DNA from: Halichoerus grypus
Taxonomy: Eukaryota; Chordata; Mammalia; Carnivora; Phocidae
DNA: 64,000 nucleotides
NCBI RefSeq assembly: GCF_964656455.1
Contig: NC_135725.1
Coordinates: 46,350,486 to 46,414,485, forward strand
Direction of reading: 5' to 3'
Shown here: piece by piece, positions 30,273 to 42,060 of the stretch
Layout of the letters: each line of letters opens with the position of its first letter
How positions within the stretch are numbered: position 1 is the first letter of the stretch
Notes under the pieces: generated by a model
Databases searched by the model: none
Told to the model about the DNA's origin: nothing
The model's input: only the letters and a program-made list of their open reading frames with translations
Made by a program: the position numbers and the translations under genes

Positions 30273-31589
30273 TGGCCCACTCCTCTGTAAGCCATCTGCT
30301 CAAATGTTTCGTGGTTGACCTTTCGGACCACAGGTGACAAGCCCCCACCTGGTGCCCATAGCAGACAGCACCGATCAATAGTAGCTCTTTTCTAATGAAC
30401 CCCAGAATCTTTTCAACACAGCCCTTTGGGACCCATCACCACTTGATCAAATCTGTCAGGTGAGGAGAAACTTCTCCATCACCTAGGCACAAAATCTTAA
30501 AGAATGAAAACTCCAGTTCCTCCAGCAGGGACCCGTCAGGTCATAGAAATGGTGTATGCACACACATCTCACGTGAGTGTGTTGAACACACAAGCATAGG
30601 TCTTGGATAAAGGAGAAGCCAAGTCACCTTTAGCTCAATGTCTTCCTACGGTGAAGTGCTAGTTCAACACTGCCCTATCTTCATATTTTAAAAAACCTTA
30701 AATCTGGGCATACATGTAAAATCTCCCAACTCTTCAATACTAGGCAGCCCAAATAAAATGCACGTCTGGGTCATGCACAGCTCAGAGGCCATCAGTTTGC
30801 AACTTCTGCCATAAATCAAGTCTTGTGATCTTTGCCTTTCTCTAAATTCTGAGCATCCATTTAAGCTTCGTGCCCTGATTCCTGGAAGCACAGCTCTCAC
30901 CTCAATTAATGAGATCACTAAGATGCATCTGGAAGAGCTGCTCAAAATATGCAAGGCACCAGCTGGCTCCGGTGTTTGCCTCCTCCAGACAGAGGGGTCG
31001 GGGTTAGTTTCTGCTGGGCTTAGCCCACAGGGAAGGAAAAAGAGTGGAAAAGGAAAGAGCCCTCTTCTATAACATGGCAAGGAAAGCCAGAGAGAGAGGC
31101 ACAACCAACCTTTGGGAAAATCTTGAAGGTTACATTTTGAGAATTTCCTCTCTACTTTCCTCTCTTCCCAAACCTCTGCTACTCTTCAGTATTTCCTCCC
31201 AACAAGGTTTCCTGGATTTCCACCCTTATCCCTTTTTCAGCATCCCTTCTAGAAGGACATGAGTCCAGTAAACTCTGTTGTGAGTTTCCTCCCCCCCTCT
31301 CCAATCTGTTTCAGCAAGGAAAATAGGTTAATGTAAACAAGGAGAAATTGATCAAAATGTTAGCTGAGGCTTTCTCCAATAGAAAGCTATTACGATTTAT
31401 ATTCATTAAACACTTGCATATTTGCCAACTCTGTGGTCATTAACAATCAGCATTTTTATAATAGAGAGGAAAGTTACTTTTCCTTAATATTTTCTTTGTG
31501 AAAAATATCAAGAATTAATGTAACTTTACTACATTATAATACTACATTATTATAATCACAACTGTAAGGTTTATCAGTTAAGATACCTT
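30273..31589. other. Unassigned sequence
   Basis: No recognised repeat. The right part (31310-31560) is AT-rich and non-repetitive with CATTAACAATCAGC and a small direct repeat ACTACATTATAATACTACATT. A 138-codon minus frame (30688-31104) lacks a domain. Confidence 0.4.
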
Positions 31590-31603
31590 GGGCCACAGCA
31601 ATT

Positions 31604-31757
31604 TTTTTTTTTTTTTAGAGGTTGGGGCGGGGCGGAGAAAGAATCTTAAGCTGCGTGTGGAGCCCGATGCTGGGCTCAATCCCACAACACTGAGATCAGG
31701 ACCTGAGCCAAAATCAAGAGTCAGATGCTTAACCAACTGAGCCACCCAGGTGCCCCT
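31604..31757 (-). mobile_element. Carnivore SINE, shortened
   Basis: Poly-T, GGGGCGGGGCGGAGAAAGAA, GCGTGTGGAGCCCGATGCTG, CTGAGATCAGGACCTGAGCC, ending TGAGCCACCCAGGTGCCCC. Flanks GGGCCACAGCAATTT and GGGCTATCGCAATTT are the duplication. Confidence 0.95.
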
Positions 31758-31772
31758 AGGGCTATCGCAATT

Positions 31773-32247
31773 TTTAAAACTTTCGCAGACTGACAAGAAA
31801 AAAAAAAATATTTTTTTAAAATAAAGGTCTAGAGGTGGGATGGCTCCAGAAATGGTTCCAGCTCAATGATTCTCAAAGGGTTCTTGCTGTCTTCCCTCTG
31901 CCACCCACAGTGTATCAGTTGTGCTAGAAGGCAGCTTCCCACATAGACTCAAGATGCTGTTGTGGTCCCAGGCATCCCAGCCATGCACCACCATGCCCAG
32001 AGGTAGAGTGGTGTTCTGTTCTCTCGGTCTCCTGGGAGCAAGGACATCTTTCCCAGAAGCCCCTAGCTGACTTTGCCACATGCTTCATTGACCAGGACTT
32101 CGATCAGCTGCCCATTCTTAGATCAATCATTGGCAAAGAGAAGGACATTGCCATAAATAGCTTAGGCAAATTATTTCTGATGGAACAGATATCGGGAAGC
32201 CAGCCACAAGGACTATAAGATACTGTGTTCACACTATAAATAAAAGT
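31773..32247. other. Unassigned sequence
   Basis: Begins with an A-rich/T-rich patch (31799-31830). No recognised repeat or gene; the 72-codon minus frame at 31863-32081 has no domain. Confidence 0.4.
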
Positions 32248-32257
32248 AGACTGCTAA

Positions 32258-32405
32258 GGGGGCGCCTGGGTAACTCAGTCATGCCTTTGGCTGAGGTCAT
32301 GATCCCAGGGTCCTGCATCGGGCTCCTTGCTCAGCAGGGAGCCTGCTTCTCCCTCTCCTCCCACCCTTTCCTCTGCTCGTGCACGCTCTATCTCTCAAAT
32401 CTTAA
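32258..32405 (+). mobile_element. Carnivore SINE with two internal deletions
   Basis: GGGGCGCCTGGGTAACTCAG joins to TCATGCCTTTGGCTGAGGTC and GGGTCCTGCATCGGGCTCC: relative to the full copies, the GGTTAAGCG and GGGATCGAGCC segments are missing. The tail is reduced to CTCAAATCTTAAA. Flanks AGACTGCTAAG and AAACTGCTATG. Confidence 0.93.
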
Positions 32406-32415
32406 AAACTGCTAT

Positions 32416-33808
32416 GAACAATAAGATCATTTTAAAAGTCATTTTAAAGAGCTCAAAGTCTACAAATAAGACAATATTCAGTCAAAAGGGTGAGTCGGGA
32501 AAGGCATGTGGGTTGTAATTCTAATATCACTTTACATTTATGTAGTAATTAATAGTTTGCACTTTTCTCACCAGTTTCTCCATTGGGGTGTCCTACCTCT
32601 AGGGATAGCACTGCAACCATTATTCCATCTTCCAGAAAAGGAAGTGGTTGATCATTTTGTCTCTTGTCAAATGACTAGCAAGAGATTGAGTGGGGACATG
32701 ATGACCAGGCTTTTGACCGCTAGTTCACACATCCTTCTAATACTATCCTGCTCTCCAGAAAAATGCCTAATGGGGGCAGAGCACCCGCTTCCCACAAGTA
32801 CACACATCTATAACCTCATTTCCTTCTCAGAACAACAGTGTGAGACCTCCAGCAAGGGTAGAATTACTTTTTTTTTTTTTTAAACAGATAAACGATATTG
32901 AGGCAGGCCGATAGTGCCAAAAAAACAAAACAAAACAAAAAGAAAACAAACTCAGGTTTGGGTGAGTTGAACCAATTTTCATTTGTTTCATTTTTTACTA
33001 CCAAATGGTAGTTTTTTTATCCTTCTTCCATATCCCTAGCTGTCTCTCAGTACCTGGTCCTAAATTGGCAAGGATGCCTCCCAAATATGAGACCCCATTC
33101 CAACTGTTGACACCCTAGAGCCCCTTCCGGCTCCAGGCTCCATCGGCCTTCTGTTGCGCCTGACTCAGCATGAGCCCCCCATGAGCTCCTGACAGCTTTC
33201 CCTTCATGGTCGCCTCAAGGCTCTCTGACCTTCCAATGGGATCATCAGCTAATCTTACCAACAAATCGGCTGAGGAGAGACTCCAGCTTCCTGGCCTTCT
33301 AGGGAAAAACAGCAGCATTCTAGAGAAAAGGCACCCACTTTGGTAGTCTATCCCAAGGCAGTCATCCCTCCAGTGAGCACTTTAGGGCAGGCTAGAGGGA
33401 AGTCTTGCCCCTTGGAGTTGAAGTGGGAGCCATCACTCCTGTCATGGTCCTAGAGGCCGGCAAAGGGAACGGTGTGAGACAGCCGGAAAGAGCCTTGACC
33501 TGAGCATAGGCATGCCTACTCTACGATCCGAGTACCTAAGGTCCCATTTGCAAAAATAAAGAGATTAACTCCAGCTCAGCCCGCTTGGAAGAGTCTTTAT
33601 AAAATGTTATCAAACCATTTGTGAATGAGATTGGAGTCCAACAGATGTGTAGTTATTCAATTTCATCGCTGCCTCTAAGTGAGTGGATGCCTTTTAATTG
33701 GGCATTACTCTGACAATGGTTGCTTATGCTGTCTCCCTTCTGAGTGTAACAGGAAGACAAAAGCAGAAAGATGAGATCCCATTGCTATTTATCCCAGTCT
33801 AAGGTTCT
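32416..33808. other. Unassigned; possible conserved block
   Basis: Includes T12 at 32869-32880 and an A-rich patch at 32919-32949. The part at 33590-33770 (TTATAAAATGTTATCAAACC, ATTTCATCGCTGCCTCTAAG, CCTTTTAATTGGGCATTACT) looks unique and possibly conserved. No gene recognised. Confidence 0.4.
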
Positions 33809-33812
33809 GGGG

Positions 33813-33976
33813 TAGGGCTCTTCACCCTGGCTCTATGTCAGAATCAGCTGGGGAGATGCTGGCTCGTCTAATAGTCTGGACTCTATTCCGAGCCAATTAA
33901 GAGGTAGGCTCCAGGCATCTGCACTCTCAATTGCTCCTCAGGTGATTCTCTGAGCAGCCAGGGTTGAGAACCACTG
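33813..33976. mobile_element. MER5B-like hAT MITE
   Basis: Ends are near-complementary: the left GGCTCTTCACCCTGGCTCTA pairs with the right AGCCAGGGTTGAGAACCACT. Inside, CAGAATCAGCTGGGGAGATG and GGTAGGCTCCAGGCATCTGC and CTCCTCAGGTGATTCTCTGA match the MER5 pattern. Non-autonomous, with no coding capacity. Confidence 0.8.
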
Positions 33977-33979
33977 CAC

Positions 33980-34600
33980 TGGAGTGATCCAGTAGCAGAG
34001 AGATGAATTGGAGTCTTTTTTTCCTTCAATCATGCAACCACACTTGAGGGACAGAGTGACAATGGTCCATTCACAAGGGGTCAGAACATCCTTGGCCCTC
34101 CTTCTCGGCAAGTGGGTCAGCACGGCCAGTGCTATGTCATGACCCATTCTGGGCACTGCAATTCTCAGAACTACTGGAGGTTTCCTATCAAAGGCTATAA
34201 AATGTGACTTGCACTTGAAGAAGGGAGGCCAGTGAGGGAGCAGCGTGTGGGAGAGAGGGAATATGAGGTTGAAAGAGCTAAAAGCAAAAAAAGAGACAAA
34301 GGCAGGCAGGGGGTGGGGCACGGAGAAGCAGCAGCAGAAAATAAAACTGCTGATAGTGGCTTTCAAAATGCAGACCTGCTTTCAAACCATATGGCGGAGA
34401 CATTAGCTTGCCTGTAATTACTACAACATTCTCCACTGCAGAATGACTTTCATTAAAACCCACGGATTGAGGCACTTGGAATTTGTGAATAATTTTGCTT
34501 TGAGCTCTGGCTCTATTATGCTTCTGTTTGGAGTCGATATTTTTTAAGGAGAGAGATTCCACTTGTTCATCAAGCAACTATTTTGGAAATAATGCCATCA
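33980..34600. other. Unassigned; conserved-looking noncoding block
   Basis: 34330-34590 is non-repetitive with AT-rich motifs (TGCCTGTAATTACTACAAC, ATTTGTGAATAATTTTGC, GGAAATAATGCCATC) as commonly seen in distal enhancers. Frames of 99 and 142 codons on the minus strand lack domains. An inference from composition only. Confidence 0.35.
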
Positions 34601-34604
34601 AAAT

Positions 34605-34720
34605 CAATGTAATGAGCATTTATCTAGCACCATTGTGTGCCAGGCTCTGTCCTAAGAGCTGGAGGGTGGGAGGAGACGAAGAGGGCTGACCCCATCCCTT
34701 GGCCACATCCATTTGACAAA
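34605..34720 (-). repeat. L2/MIR 3'-end relic, reverse
   Basis: GAGCATTTATCTAGCACCAT, TGTGTGCCAGGCTCTGTCCT and AAGAGCTGGAGGGTGGG match the 'tttattgagcacc..tgtgccaggcactgttctaag' pattern shared by reverse L2 and MIR ends; family not resolved. Confidence 0.6.
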
Positions 34721-35227
34721 TATATTCATGTCAGCGTGTCAGGCCCCCTGCAAGGTGCAAAGGAGGTGGGGTATCCCTAGAAGACGATACAGATGATGAC
34801 TTGAAGGGTCACGTGGGCATAACCCCTCAGACATCATTAGCCTGTTTCAGGTGGCGAATGGAGAAGAATGGCAAATGCATTCATCCTCGACTCCAGGGGC
34901 CCCTGGGCTAAGTCGATAGTGACCTCCAGCCAGTGAGCCATGAAACAGGCAGAAATGGCAACTTTGGGTCTCATGATGCAGTGAGGTTCTAAGCAGGCTC
35001 CTGGATGGGGGGGCCGGGGAGGGACTATTACTCTGTCTCTCTGGAATGGAATGTGACCAAAAACTCCCAAGTTCAGGGTTTAGCACATCGAACCCTATTT
35101 CTCAGCCATTCACCACTTAGCCCAGAAATGACCAAGAGTTTCACTTTTCAGGTCCTCTCTGATCCATTGGTAATGACTGCCATGGGAGGGGCATTAAAGA
35201 AGAGAGTTGCTGTCCCTCACTTAGCAC
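34721..35227. other. Unassigned sequence
   Basis: No recognised repeat, exon or RNA. The 121-codon plus frame from 35005 runs into the LTR-like repeat to its right and has no domain. Confidence 0.4.
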
Positions 35228-35600
35228 AGTCTCTGTTCTTATTGTCTATTGCTGTCCAACAAACCACTGCCAACACCAGTCCTTTAACCAGTGGCTTCAA
35301 ATGGCAGTTCTTTATCTGTCTTATGAGTCTGCAATCTGGGAAGAGCTGGGAGGAGACCGTTCACATCTGATCTGCACAGCATCAGTGGGGCCGCTCATTT
35401 GAGGCTGGAGGATTCACTTTTAGGATGGCTCGCTCGCATGGCTGGCTGGGTGGTCCTGCCTCTGGGTGGGGAGCTCAGCTGGGGCTATCAGCCGGGAGCC
35501 TCAGTTCCCCTCCATGTGAGCCTTTGTAAGGGGCAACTTGGCTTTCCTCAGAGCATAGTAACTGGGTCCCAAGAGATGATGGCAAGTACAAGGCTCTTAA
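35228..35600 (-). repeat. MaLR-type LTR fragment, reverse
   Basis: TTATTGTCTATTGCTGTCCA, ACAAACCACTGCC, CAGTGGCTTCAAATGGCAGT, TATCTGTCTTATGAGTCTGC, followed by repeated GGCTGG units and CTCAGCTGGGGCTATC: the reverse of a MaLR-class LTR. Decayed. The right limit is approximate. Confidence 0.55.
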
Positions 35601-36687
35601 GACCTGGTCCTTGAAACTGACCCAAGGTCACCGTTGTCATATCCTATTAATCTGCCACACTGTTCTTGTATTTCGGGAAGCAGGTCGAACTCAAACTTCA
35701 GTTGTTGGCTAACCTTATGATGAAAGAGTGAGGGGAAGGTCAAGACAAAGGGCTTGGGAGGAAAAATGATTTAGAATGTGAGACTTACTGTTGCAGTCGC
35801 CTCTGCTCTGCTATGTCCTGCCTGCTAAGCCTCTGCGCTGTGGTACATTCTCAAGAACTTCAAAGGCTGCACAGTGAAGGCCTAGAGTCCTGCCCAGCCT
35901 TTGCCATCATTCCAGGAAGTGGGGTGTCTGCTCCTGTACTTTATAACTTTCTTTCTCTCTCCCTTACCCACTGAACCCTACAATTTCCCTAGTGTGTCTT
36001 CTGCCCAACCCCCACCTTTTGGCTTCTCTGCTCACCCAAGGTTTCTCTTCACTTTTCCTACCCTTACAGACTCTCTCATCAGGCATTATAAATTCTGTGG
36101 TTTGGCGAATCCAACTTCCAGTCATTCATATGTGCAGGGGAGAGACTAGGCTCTGATTTTCTAGAGCTGTGCATTCAGGGAGGGCTTTCTGATGACCCTG
36201 TTGATGATTCCTCTACCTTACCCAGGCAGTAAAGGCAACCTTTGGTGTCAATGAATTCCAAACAGGCTTGTGGCTCTTTTTATTTTTATTTGCTCCTGTC
36301 ATGCCCATTAAGCATGAAATGGCTCCCAAGGGAAGAAAGAAAAGAAATGGAAAAGGAAAAAATAAAACCCTAAGACACACACACACACCCCTAAGGTGCA
36401 TAAGTGTGTGTACAGCAGTATTATTCTCTTTGCATCATAAAAATATTCTTCTATTTGCCTTCGGTTACCAAAAGCTTAATCATTTTATATTATCAGAGGA
36501 TTCAGCACTTTTGGCTAGTATAAGTTAGAGGCTCTATCAACCTGGATTTAAACTTGGTTGTGGGTTTTCTGAGACCTATTGTTTCAGCCTCTACCCAATA
36601 CCTAGAAATTCTCCCAAGTCTCCTAGTCTGTCATGTACAGGACCAGACTGATTTGATCCTAATTGCAATTAGTAATAAATACATAGT
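35601..36687. other. Unassigned sequence
   Basis: No gene recognised. (AC)7 at about 36377-36390; an A-rich, lysine-coding patch at 36330-36370. The remainder is ordinary mixed sequence. Confidence 0.4.
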
Positions 36688-36697
36688 ATGGCTAAAT

Positions 36698-37442
36698 TAT
36701 TTTTTTAAAACTTTTTTTTATTAATGTAATATTTGTTTCAGGGGTACAGGTCTGTGATTCATCAGTCTTACACAATTCACAGTGCTCACCATAGCACATA
36801 CCCTCCCCAGTGTCCATCACCCAGCCACCCCATCCCTCCCACCCCCCACCACTCCAGCAACCCTCAGTTTGTTTCCTGAGATTAAGAGTCTCTTATGGTT
36901 TGTCTCCCTCTCTGGTTTCATCTTGTTTCATTTTTCCCTCCCTTTCCCTATGATCCTCTGTCTTGTTTCTCAAAGTCCTTATATCAGTAAGACCATATGA
37001 TACTTACCTTTCTCTGATTGACTTATTTCGCTTAGCATAATACCCTCTAGTTCCATCCACATCGTTGCAAATGGCAAGATTTCGGGTTTTTATGGCTCCA
37101 TAATATTCCAGTGTGTGTGTGTGTGTGTATCACATCTTTATCCATTCATCTATTGATGGACATCTAGGCTCTTTCCATAGTTTGGCTATTATGGACGTTG
37201 CTGCTATAAACATTGGGGTGCACGTGCCCCTTCAGATCACTACATTGGTATCTTTGGGGTAAATACCCAGTAATACAATTGCTGGGTCATACGGTAGCTC
37301 TATTTTCAACTTTTTGAGGAACCTCCATCCTGTTTTCCAGAGTGGCTGCACCAGCTTGCATTCCCACCAACAGTATAGGAGGGTTCCCCTTTCTCCACAT
37401 CCTCGCCAACATCTGTCGTTTCCTGAGTTGTTAATTTTAAGG
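36698..37442 (-). mobile_element. 5'-truncated carnivore L1, 745 bp, single-module 3' UTR
   Basis: T-rich tail, one 3'-UTR module (TTTGTTTCAGGGGTACAGGT, C-rich complement of the G-quadruplex near 36825-36855), then the end of ORF2 to about ORF2 '..[16 protein letters not shown]'. Duplication ATGGCTAAAT at 36688-36697 and 37443-37452. It lacks the second, outer 3'-UTR module present in the copies at 12540-12790 and 17690-17880. An 18-bp (GT)n at 37111-37128 replaces the usual TA-rich stretch. Confidence 0.96.
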
Positions 37443-37744
37443 ATGGCTAAATTTTTCAAAGCTCAGAAATTTATAAACAGACAAAAATAGAAGCAACACT
37501 TGCCTAATCTTTAGAAATGTTAAGCTCCTGAGATTAAAACCTACCTCGTTATAGTTGTTAGCCAAGCTGAAGAGTCTTGCATAGTTCTGTAGCTGGCTTA
37601 CTCTACACCAGTGGTCCAAAGCCTTCTAAACATGCCAGATGCATTCATACAGCAGACAAAAAAAGCACTGCTGTTAGAATTAAGTTCCTGCTCAAACTAG
37701 CAGTGTGAACTTGGCTTCTGGGAGACGGCATGTACCTAAGTATG

Positions 37745-37965
37745 GAAAGAGAGCCAAATTTAAAACCAACTGAATGGAGTTTGAATCCCCACTCTGCCAC
37801 TTACTGGCTTTTTTTTAACTTGACTGGTTCACTTAACATCTTCCACTGTCTTTCCCTCATCTGTAAAATGAGAGCCAAAGTGCTCACTTCATCAGTTTGT
37901 CGTGACAATTTGAGTAAAATAATATACAAAAATAACCTGGCACATAACAAACTCTTAATGATGGT
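37745..37965 (+). repeat. MIR
   Basis: GAATGGAGTTTGAATCCCCA, CTCTGCCACTTACTGGC, TCATCTGTAAAATGAGAGCC and ACCTGGCACATAACAAACTC in MIR order. Confidence 0.8.
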
Positions 37966-38222
37966 TGAGTCCCCCTGGGCCTCTTTTCCTAAAACGAGTA
38001 GGCCAAATGGATCTAGATCACCACAGAGAAATGGTGTTCATTATGACCCTGGCATGGGCCCTCAGTTCATAGTCTGGTTATGAGTAATTAAGAAGGGGGC
38101 CATCCAGAAAGATCCTCAAGAACTAACTTGGAAGAGCAGGTTGAATACGGAGAATAAGTCCATGGTTTCTGTGCCTTAAAACTTTTACATTATAATTTCC
38201 GTCTCCCCAATTCCTTCCCCTA

Positions 38223-38223
<1 letters not shown>

Positions 38224-38261
<38 letters not shown>
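38224..38261 (+). repeat. (CA)n microsatellite
   Basis: An uninterrupted CA array of 19 units, likely length-polymorphic. It abuts the LTR on its right. Confidence 0.97.
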
Positions 38262-38266
<5 letters not shown>

Positions 38267-38768
38267 TGGTAGGCACAATAATGGTACCCCAAAGTTGTCC
38301 ATGTCCTAATCCCAAGAACATGTGGCTATGTTACCTTACATGGCAAAAGGTACTTTGCAGAAGTGATTAATTTAAGGACCATGAGATGGGACAATTATCC
38401 TAGCTTATCTGGGTGGTCCCAACATAATCACAAGTGCCCTAGAAAGTGCAAGAAGAGTCAGAGTTAGAGGGACATGTGACCAATGAAGAATGGTCTGAAA
38501 GCTACAATGTCCCCCTTCCTCCATCTTCAAAGACCACAACATGAGCCAAGGAATGTGGGTGGCCTCTAAGAACTGGGAAAGGTAAGAATGGATTTTCTCC
38601 TAGAACCTCTAGAAGGAATCACAACTCTACAGACACCTTGATTTTAGCCCAATATGACCCCATTTTAGATTTCAGACCTCCAGAACTGTAAAATAGTTCT
38701 GTGTTTTAAGTCAATAAATTTGTGGTATTGTGATATTTTGGTGTAACAGCAGTAGAAGACCAATACCT
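38262..38768 (+). mobile_element. MLT1 (ERVL-MaLR) solo LTR
   Basis: Near-complete LTR in plus orientation: AATGGTACCCCAAAGTTGTC, CATGTCCTAATCCCAAGAAC, ATGTTACCTTACATGGCAAA, CTTTGCAGAAGTGATTAA, AGCCAAGGAATGTGGGTGGC, CACCTTGATTTTAGCCCAAT, CCTCCAGAACTGTAAAATAG and GTGTAACAGCAGTAGAAGAC. The motif order and length (about 500 bp) fit MLT1. No internal sequence remains. Confidence 0.85.
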
Positions 38769-39529
38769 ATGGATACTTACTATGACTAGTTTGACAAAGT
38801 AACCACCGAAGCCCCAGAGAAAATTCTAAAGATACTACTACTGTAGGAGGATGAAAATATCCTCAATCAAAAAATTTGTTTCAATAAAACTTAGCTTTTA
38901 ATATATCCACAATGCCCCCTCCCCAAAGGTGGGGGGTGACTGGGAATTGAAGAAAACCCCTGGATGCTCCCCAGCAGATCAGTGAATCTTATGCCTACTG
39001 TTTGGGAAGTCACCAGAAACCGTACCTGGAACTTCATCTCAAGTAATTATAAAATCTTAGAGTCCCTATTCAAAAGAAAGCTTTCTCATTGAGAGAATTA
39101 AGGGGGAAATTGATAAATTTTTAAGGTTGGGAGTTGGGGAGGGACACCTTCTATTACACTAGAGATCTTTGGCTTCTGGGTAGCTAAATACAATTAGATA
39201 TCAATTCTCAGTTTCATTTTTTAGAAACTTATAAGACGTAGGTCAGGATTAAAATACTATCATAATTGTATTTTGTTTTTGATGTAAAGTTTACTATTTT
39301 CTGTTGGTCTAGTAAAGCCTGGCCATTTGGGAAAACGCAGAAAACACCAAATCATTTGAACACCCCATAAACAAAAGACAGCATTATTCAGATTACATTT
39401 CCTCTAAACTGATAGGAAAAGGACAAATACCATGTAGTACCATTATTCTCTGACCAAGCTTGCTCCCCAGCTTACTCAGAATTTTCCTTACAGGGAAGTA
39501 AAACTGACCCTCCCAGAGAAGGGTCCCAC
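38769..39529. other. Unassigned sequence
   Basis: No repeat or exon recognised. The AT-rich part at 39220-39420 is non-repetitive. Confidence 0.4.
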
Positions 39530-39700
39530 TGGGGTCAGACACACTAGTTGAATTTTTGTTTTGGCTTTTCCTACCTGTGTAAATCAGTTCTTTCCAGCAG
39601 GCTCCATTTCCTCATCTGTGAATAAAGCGCCCTTGGCTTTTTGTGAGGGTCGGAGATAACTTATGTAAAGCATTTAGTACATTGCTTAATAAAGGAAAGT
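39530..39700 (+). repeat. MIR fragment
   Basis: CAGGCTCCATTTCCTCATCT, GTGAATAAAGCGCCC, GTGAGGGTCGGAGATAACTT and ATGTAAAGCATTTAGTACAT match the 3' half of MIR. Confidence 0.65.
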
Positions 39701-39992
39701 GGTCATTGCTGGATCAAAAGTAATTTTTCAGGAATTTGTCAACTGGGATCTTCCGGGATTCCTGATGGCTTTGCCGGCCACCGGTCCTGAGCCACTTGTA
39801 ACTCTGCTGTCTACCAAAAAAGGACCTTTACCTCAGGACAGCCCATAAATAGTTATCTAATCCCTAAAGCTAGAAACTGGCTGTTTTCCATTTATAAAGC
39901 CCTATCATAGGCATTCTCTTATTTCATATTTGGGCATCAGCCTATATAAAATGGAAACCACCAAGCTAGATTTGTTTAGAATCCACTACATG

Positions 39993-40132
39993 GGGTGCCT
40001 GGGTGCCTCAGTCTGTTAAGCCTCTGCCTTCAGCTCAGGTCATGATCCCAGGGTCCTGGGATCGAGCCTCACATTGGGCTCCCTGCTCAGTGGGAAATCT
40101 GCTTCTCCCTCTGCCTCTCCCCCTGGCTTGTG

Positions 40133-40165
<33 letters not shown>

Positions 40166-40191
40166 AAATAAAAATCTTAAAAAAAAAAAAA
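39993..40191 (+). mobile_element. Carnivore SINE, with TSD
   Basis: GGGTGCCTGGGTGCCTCAG, 'CTCTGCCTTCAGCTCAGG', GATCCCAGGGTCCTGGGATC, a long (CT)n (about 40138-40164), AAATAAAAATCTT and A15. Duplications AATCCACTACATG and AATCTACCATGTG (39980-39992 and 40192-40204). Confidence 0.97.
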
Positions 40192-40209
40192 AATCTACCA
40201 TGTGGATGT

Positions 40210-40495
40210 TACACTCTGGCTCCCCTTAATGGACTCCCTCCACTGGAATGTTCTCCCCCATCCTCCTCCCACTCCCTACTCCATCACACCCTCCTTGGTG
40301 TCCACAATGGAGTTTGTACATTTCTCTACTGTCATGTGTCTTTCTACTCAACAGAGTTGGTTTTAATTTTTTTCTGATATTGAGAACAGAAACTATAACC
40401 TTTTTAGCCTCTTCCCCAGTGCCTGGCAGGGTAGCCCTTAGTAGATGTCAGTAAATGTTCACTGAGTGAACAAATAAGAGTTGAGTAAATGGGTG
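40210..40495 (+). repeat. L2 3'-end relic
   Basis: CCACTGGAATGTTCTCCCCC resembles the L2 'TGGAATGCTCTTCCCCC'. It ends CCCAGTGCCTGGCAGGGTAG and CAGTAAATGTTCACTGAGTG, the L2 terminus. Confidence 0.65.
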
Positions 40496-41339
40496 GATAA
40501 ATGAAAGGAGTAGTTTCATGGATTGCTTCCAATCAGTTGGAGTCTGCACCTCTGGTAACACTGGGTCCTCTCCATAACCCAAGACCCCACCCATTCTCCA
40601 GCTCATGAAGAATTCTAGAATTCACCTGTAGTTTTCCTTCCTTCACTACTGATTCGTTCTGAGGTTAACCTGGAGGGCCTACTAGCCAATGAGTTTAAGA
40701 CCTGGGTGGGGGAAACTGAGGCGAAGGATTCTTCATAGTTACAGCTCGCATGCATTCTAGTGAGAAACTAGAACACTTCCAACGTTCCAGAGACCTCCTT
40801 CACGATGGGCTCCATGAACACGGCAGCCCTTAATCACCATGCCCTACATTTCTATATGAAAGAATGATGCCCTCTGGAGCAGTGCAGAATCCAGCCCTAG
40901 TTTTGCTCTATGATATGTGTCCCCTTATGAAGACTTTGGCAATGTTCCTTGCTGCCACTATGGCAAAGCCAACCCTGAATACTTCCATTGTTGTAGGGAG
41001 TAAACCTGCTCCTCTTCTCCCCTTGTGCCCTCCTGGATGTGCTCCTTCAAGACCCTGGACAATGAAGGCTCTGAGTAAACTTCAAATATGGCTGAGAGAT
41101 ACAGATCTCCTTTTCTCTCGCCCCGGGCTCTTACTGGTCTCCTCCTTGCTCTGCACTTCTGGGCTGGTCAGGTGTCTGGAATGACTAACTTTTGACAAGA
41201 GAGACCCAGATACCACTTCCTCCTGCCAATCTTACTTCTATCACTGTCAGCCCCGAGGGCCCCCATCTCCAGCAACACAAGGCAAACTGTCAGGGCTCAA
41301 TAAATAATGCAAGAGACCCCGAGGAGCTGAGGTATAACA
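40496..41339. other. Unassigned sequence
   Basis: No repeat recognised. A 106-codon plus frame (40864-41184) shows no domain or splice context, so it is not called as a gene. Confidence 0.4.
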
Positions 41340-41570
41340 AAGGCAGTCAAGAGCAGGGACACTGAAGTGACAATGGCGCCATTCAGATCTCTGCTCTGAT
41401 GGAAGCTGAGCAACTGAATGGGGCAAGTCCCATAAACCACCCAGCCGCGGCTTCCACACCTGTAAAATGAGGATAATGAGATCTACTTCACAGGGTCATT
41501 GAGAGAATTTAAATGTGTTCCTCCTCATTGAAAGGGCTTTTGAACGAAGCCTAAGCTCTGGATAATCAAG
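41340..41570 (+). repeat. MIR
   Basis: AGGCAGTCAAGAGCAGGGAC, ATTCAGATCTCTGCTCTGAT, CACCTGTAAAATGAGGATAA, TGAGATCTACTTCACAGGGT and CATTGAGAGAATTTAAATGT in MIR order. Confidence 0.75.
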
Positions 41571-41854
41571 AATCATCAGCTATTTCTCAGATAATTCAGT
41601 TATCTCCTCCACAGTGGGCAGGACCAGCAAAACAATAAGTCAGGGCAGTCAGCGCTTGTTCACCTACTACAGTGGAAACGTGTCCTGGCTCAAAGATTTG
41701 CCTGAAGACACCAAGTGAAGAATTTCTAAAACCAATCTCTTCTTTGTGGAATGGTGGAGTGAGCAAACATGAGTGGAAGCATGAGACACAATAGACCTCA
41801 AACCCTGTATCCATCACTGACTAGCTTACCACCATGGAAATTCGGGTGAGAGGC

Positions 41855-42060
41855 AAGTTCCATTTTGAATTCCTTCTCTGGAAGTTGGAAGCCATCAATA
41901 ATCGCTATTTCACAAGGTCCTTGTAAAGATTAAATGAGATGATGTGGAAGATCATTTACCTGTGACAAAATGGAAGCACTTGGTATTTGTTCTTCCCATC
42001 ACTAAAGTCTTCATTTCCTAGATGACCGAGGCTTAGAGAGGTTAGCAAGTCCCCTAAACT
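41855..42060. repeat. MIR fragments
   Basis: 41880-41990 is plus-strand MIR 3' half (CACAAGGTCCTTGTAAAGAT, TAAATGAGATGATGTGG, GAAGCACTTGGTATTTGTTC). 42010-42060 (CATTTCCTAGATGACCGAGG, CTTAGAGAGGTTAGCAAGTC) reads in reverse orientation, so two pieces meet here. Confidence 0.55.

Noticed and set aside
38262..38768. Full endogenous retrovirus around the MLT1 LTR
   Set aside because: Only a solo LTR is visible; no gag, pol or env-like frame or second LTR lies within range.
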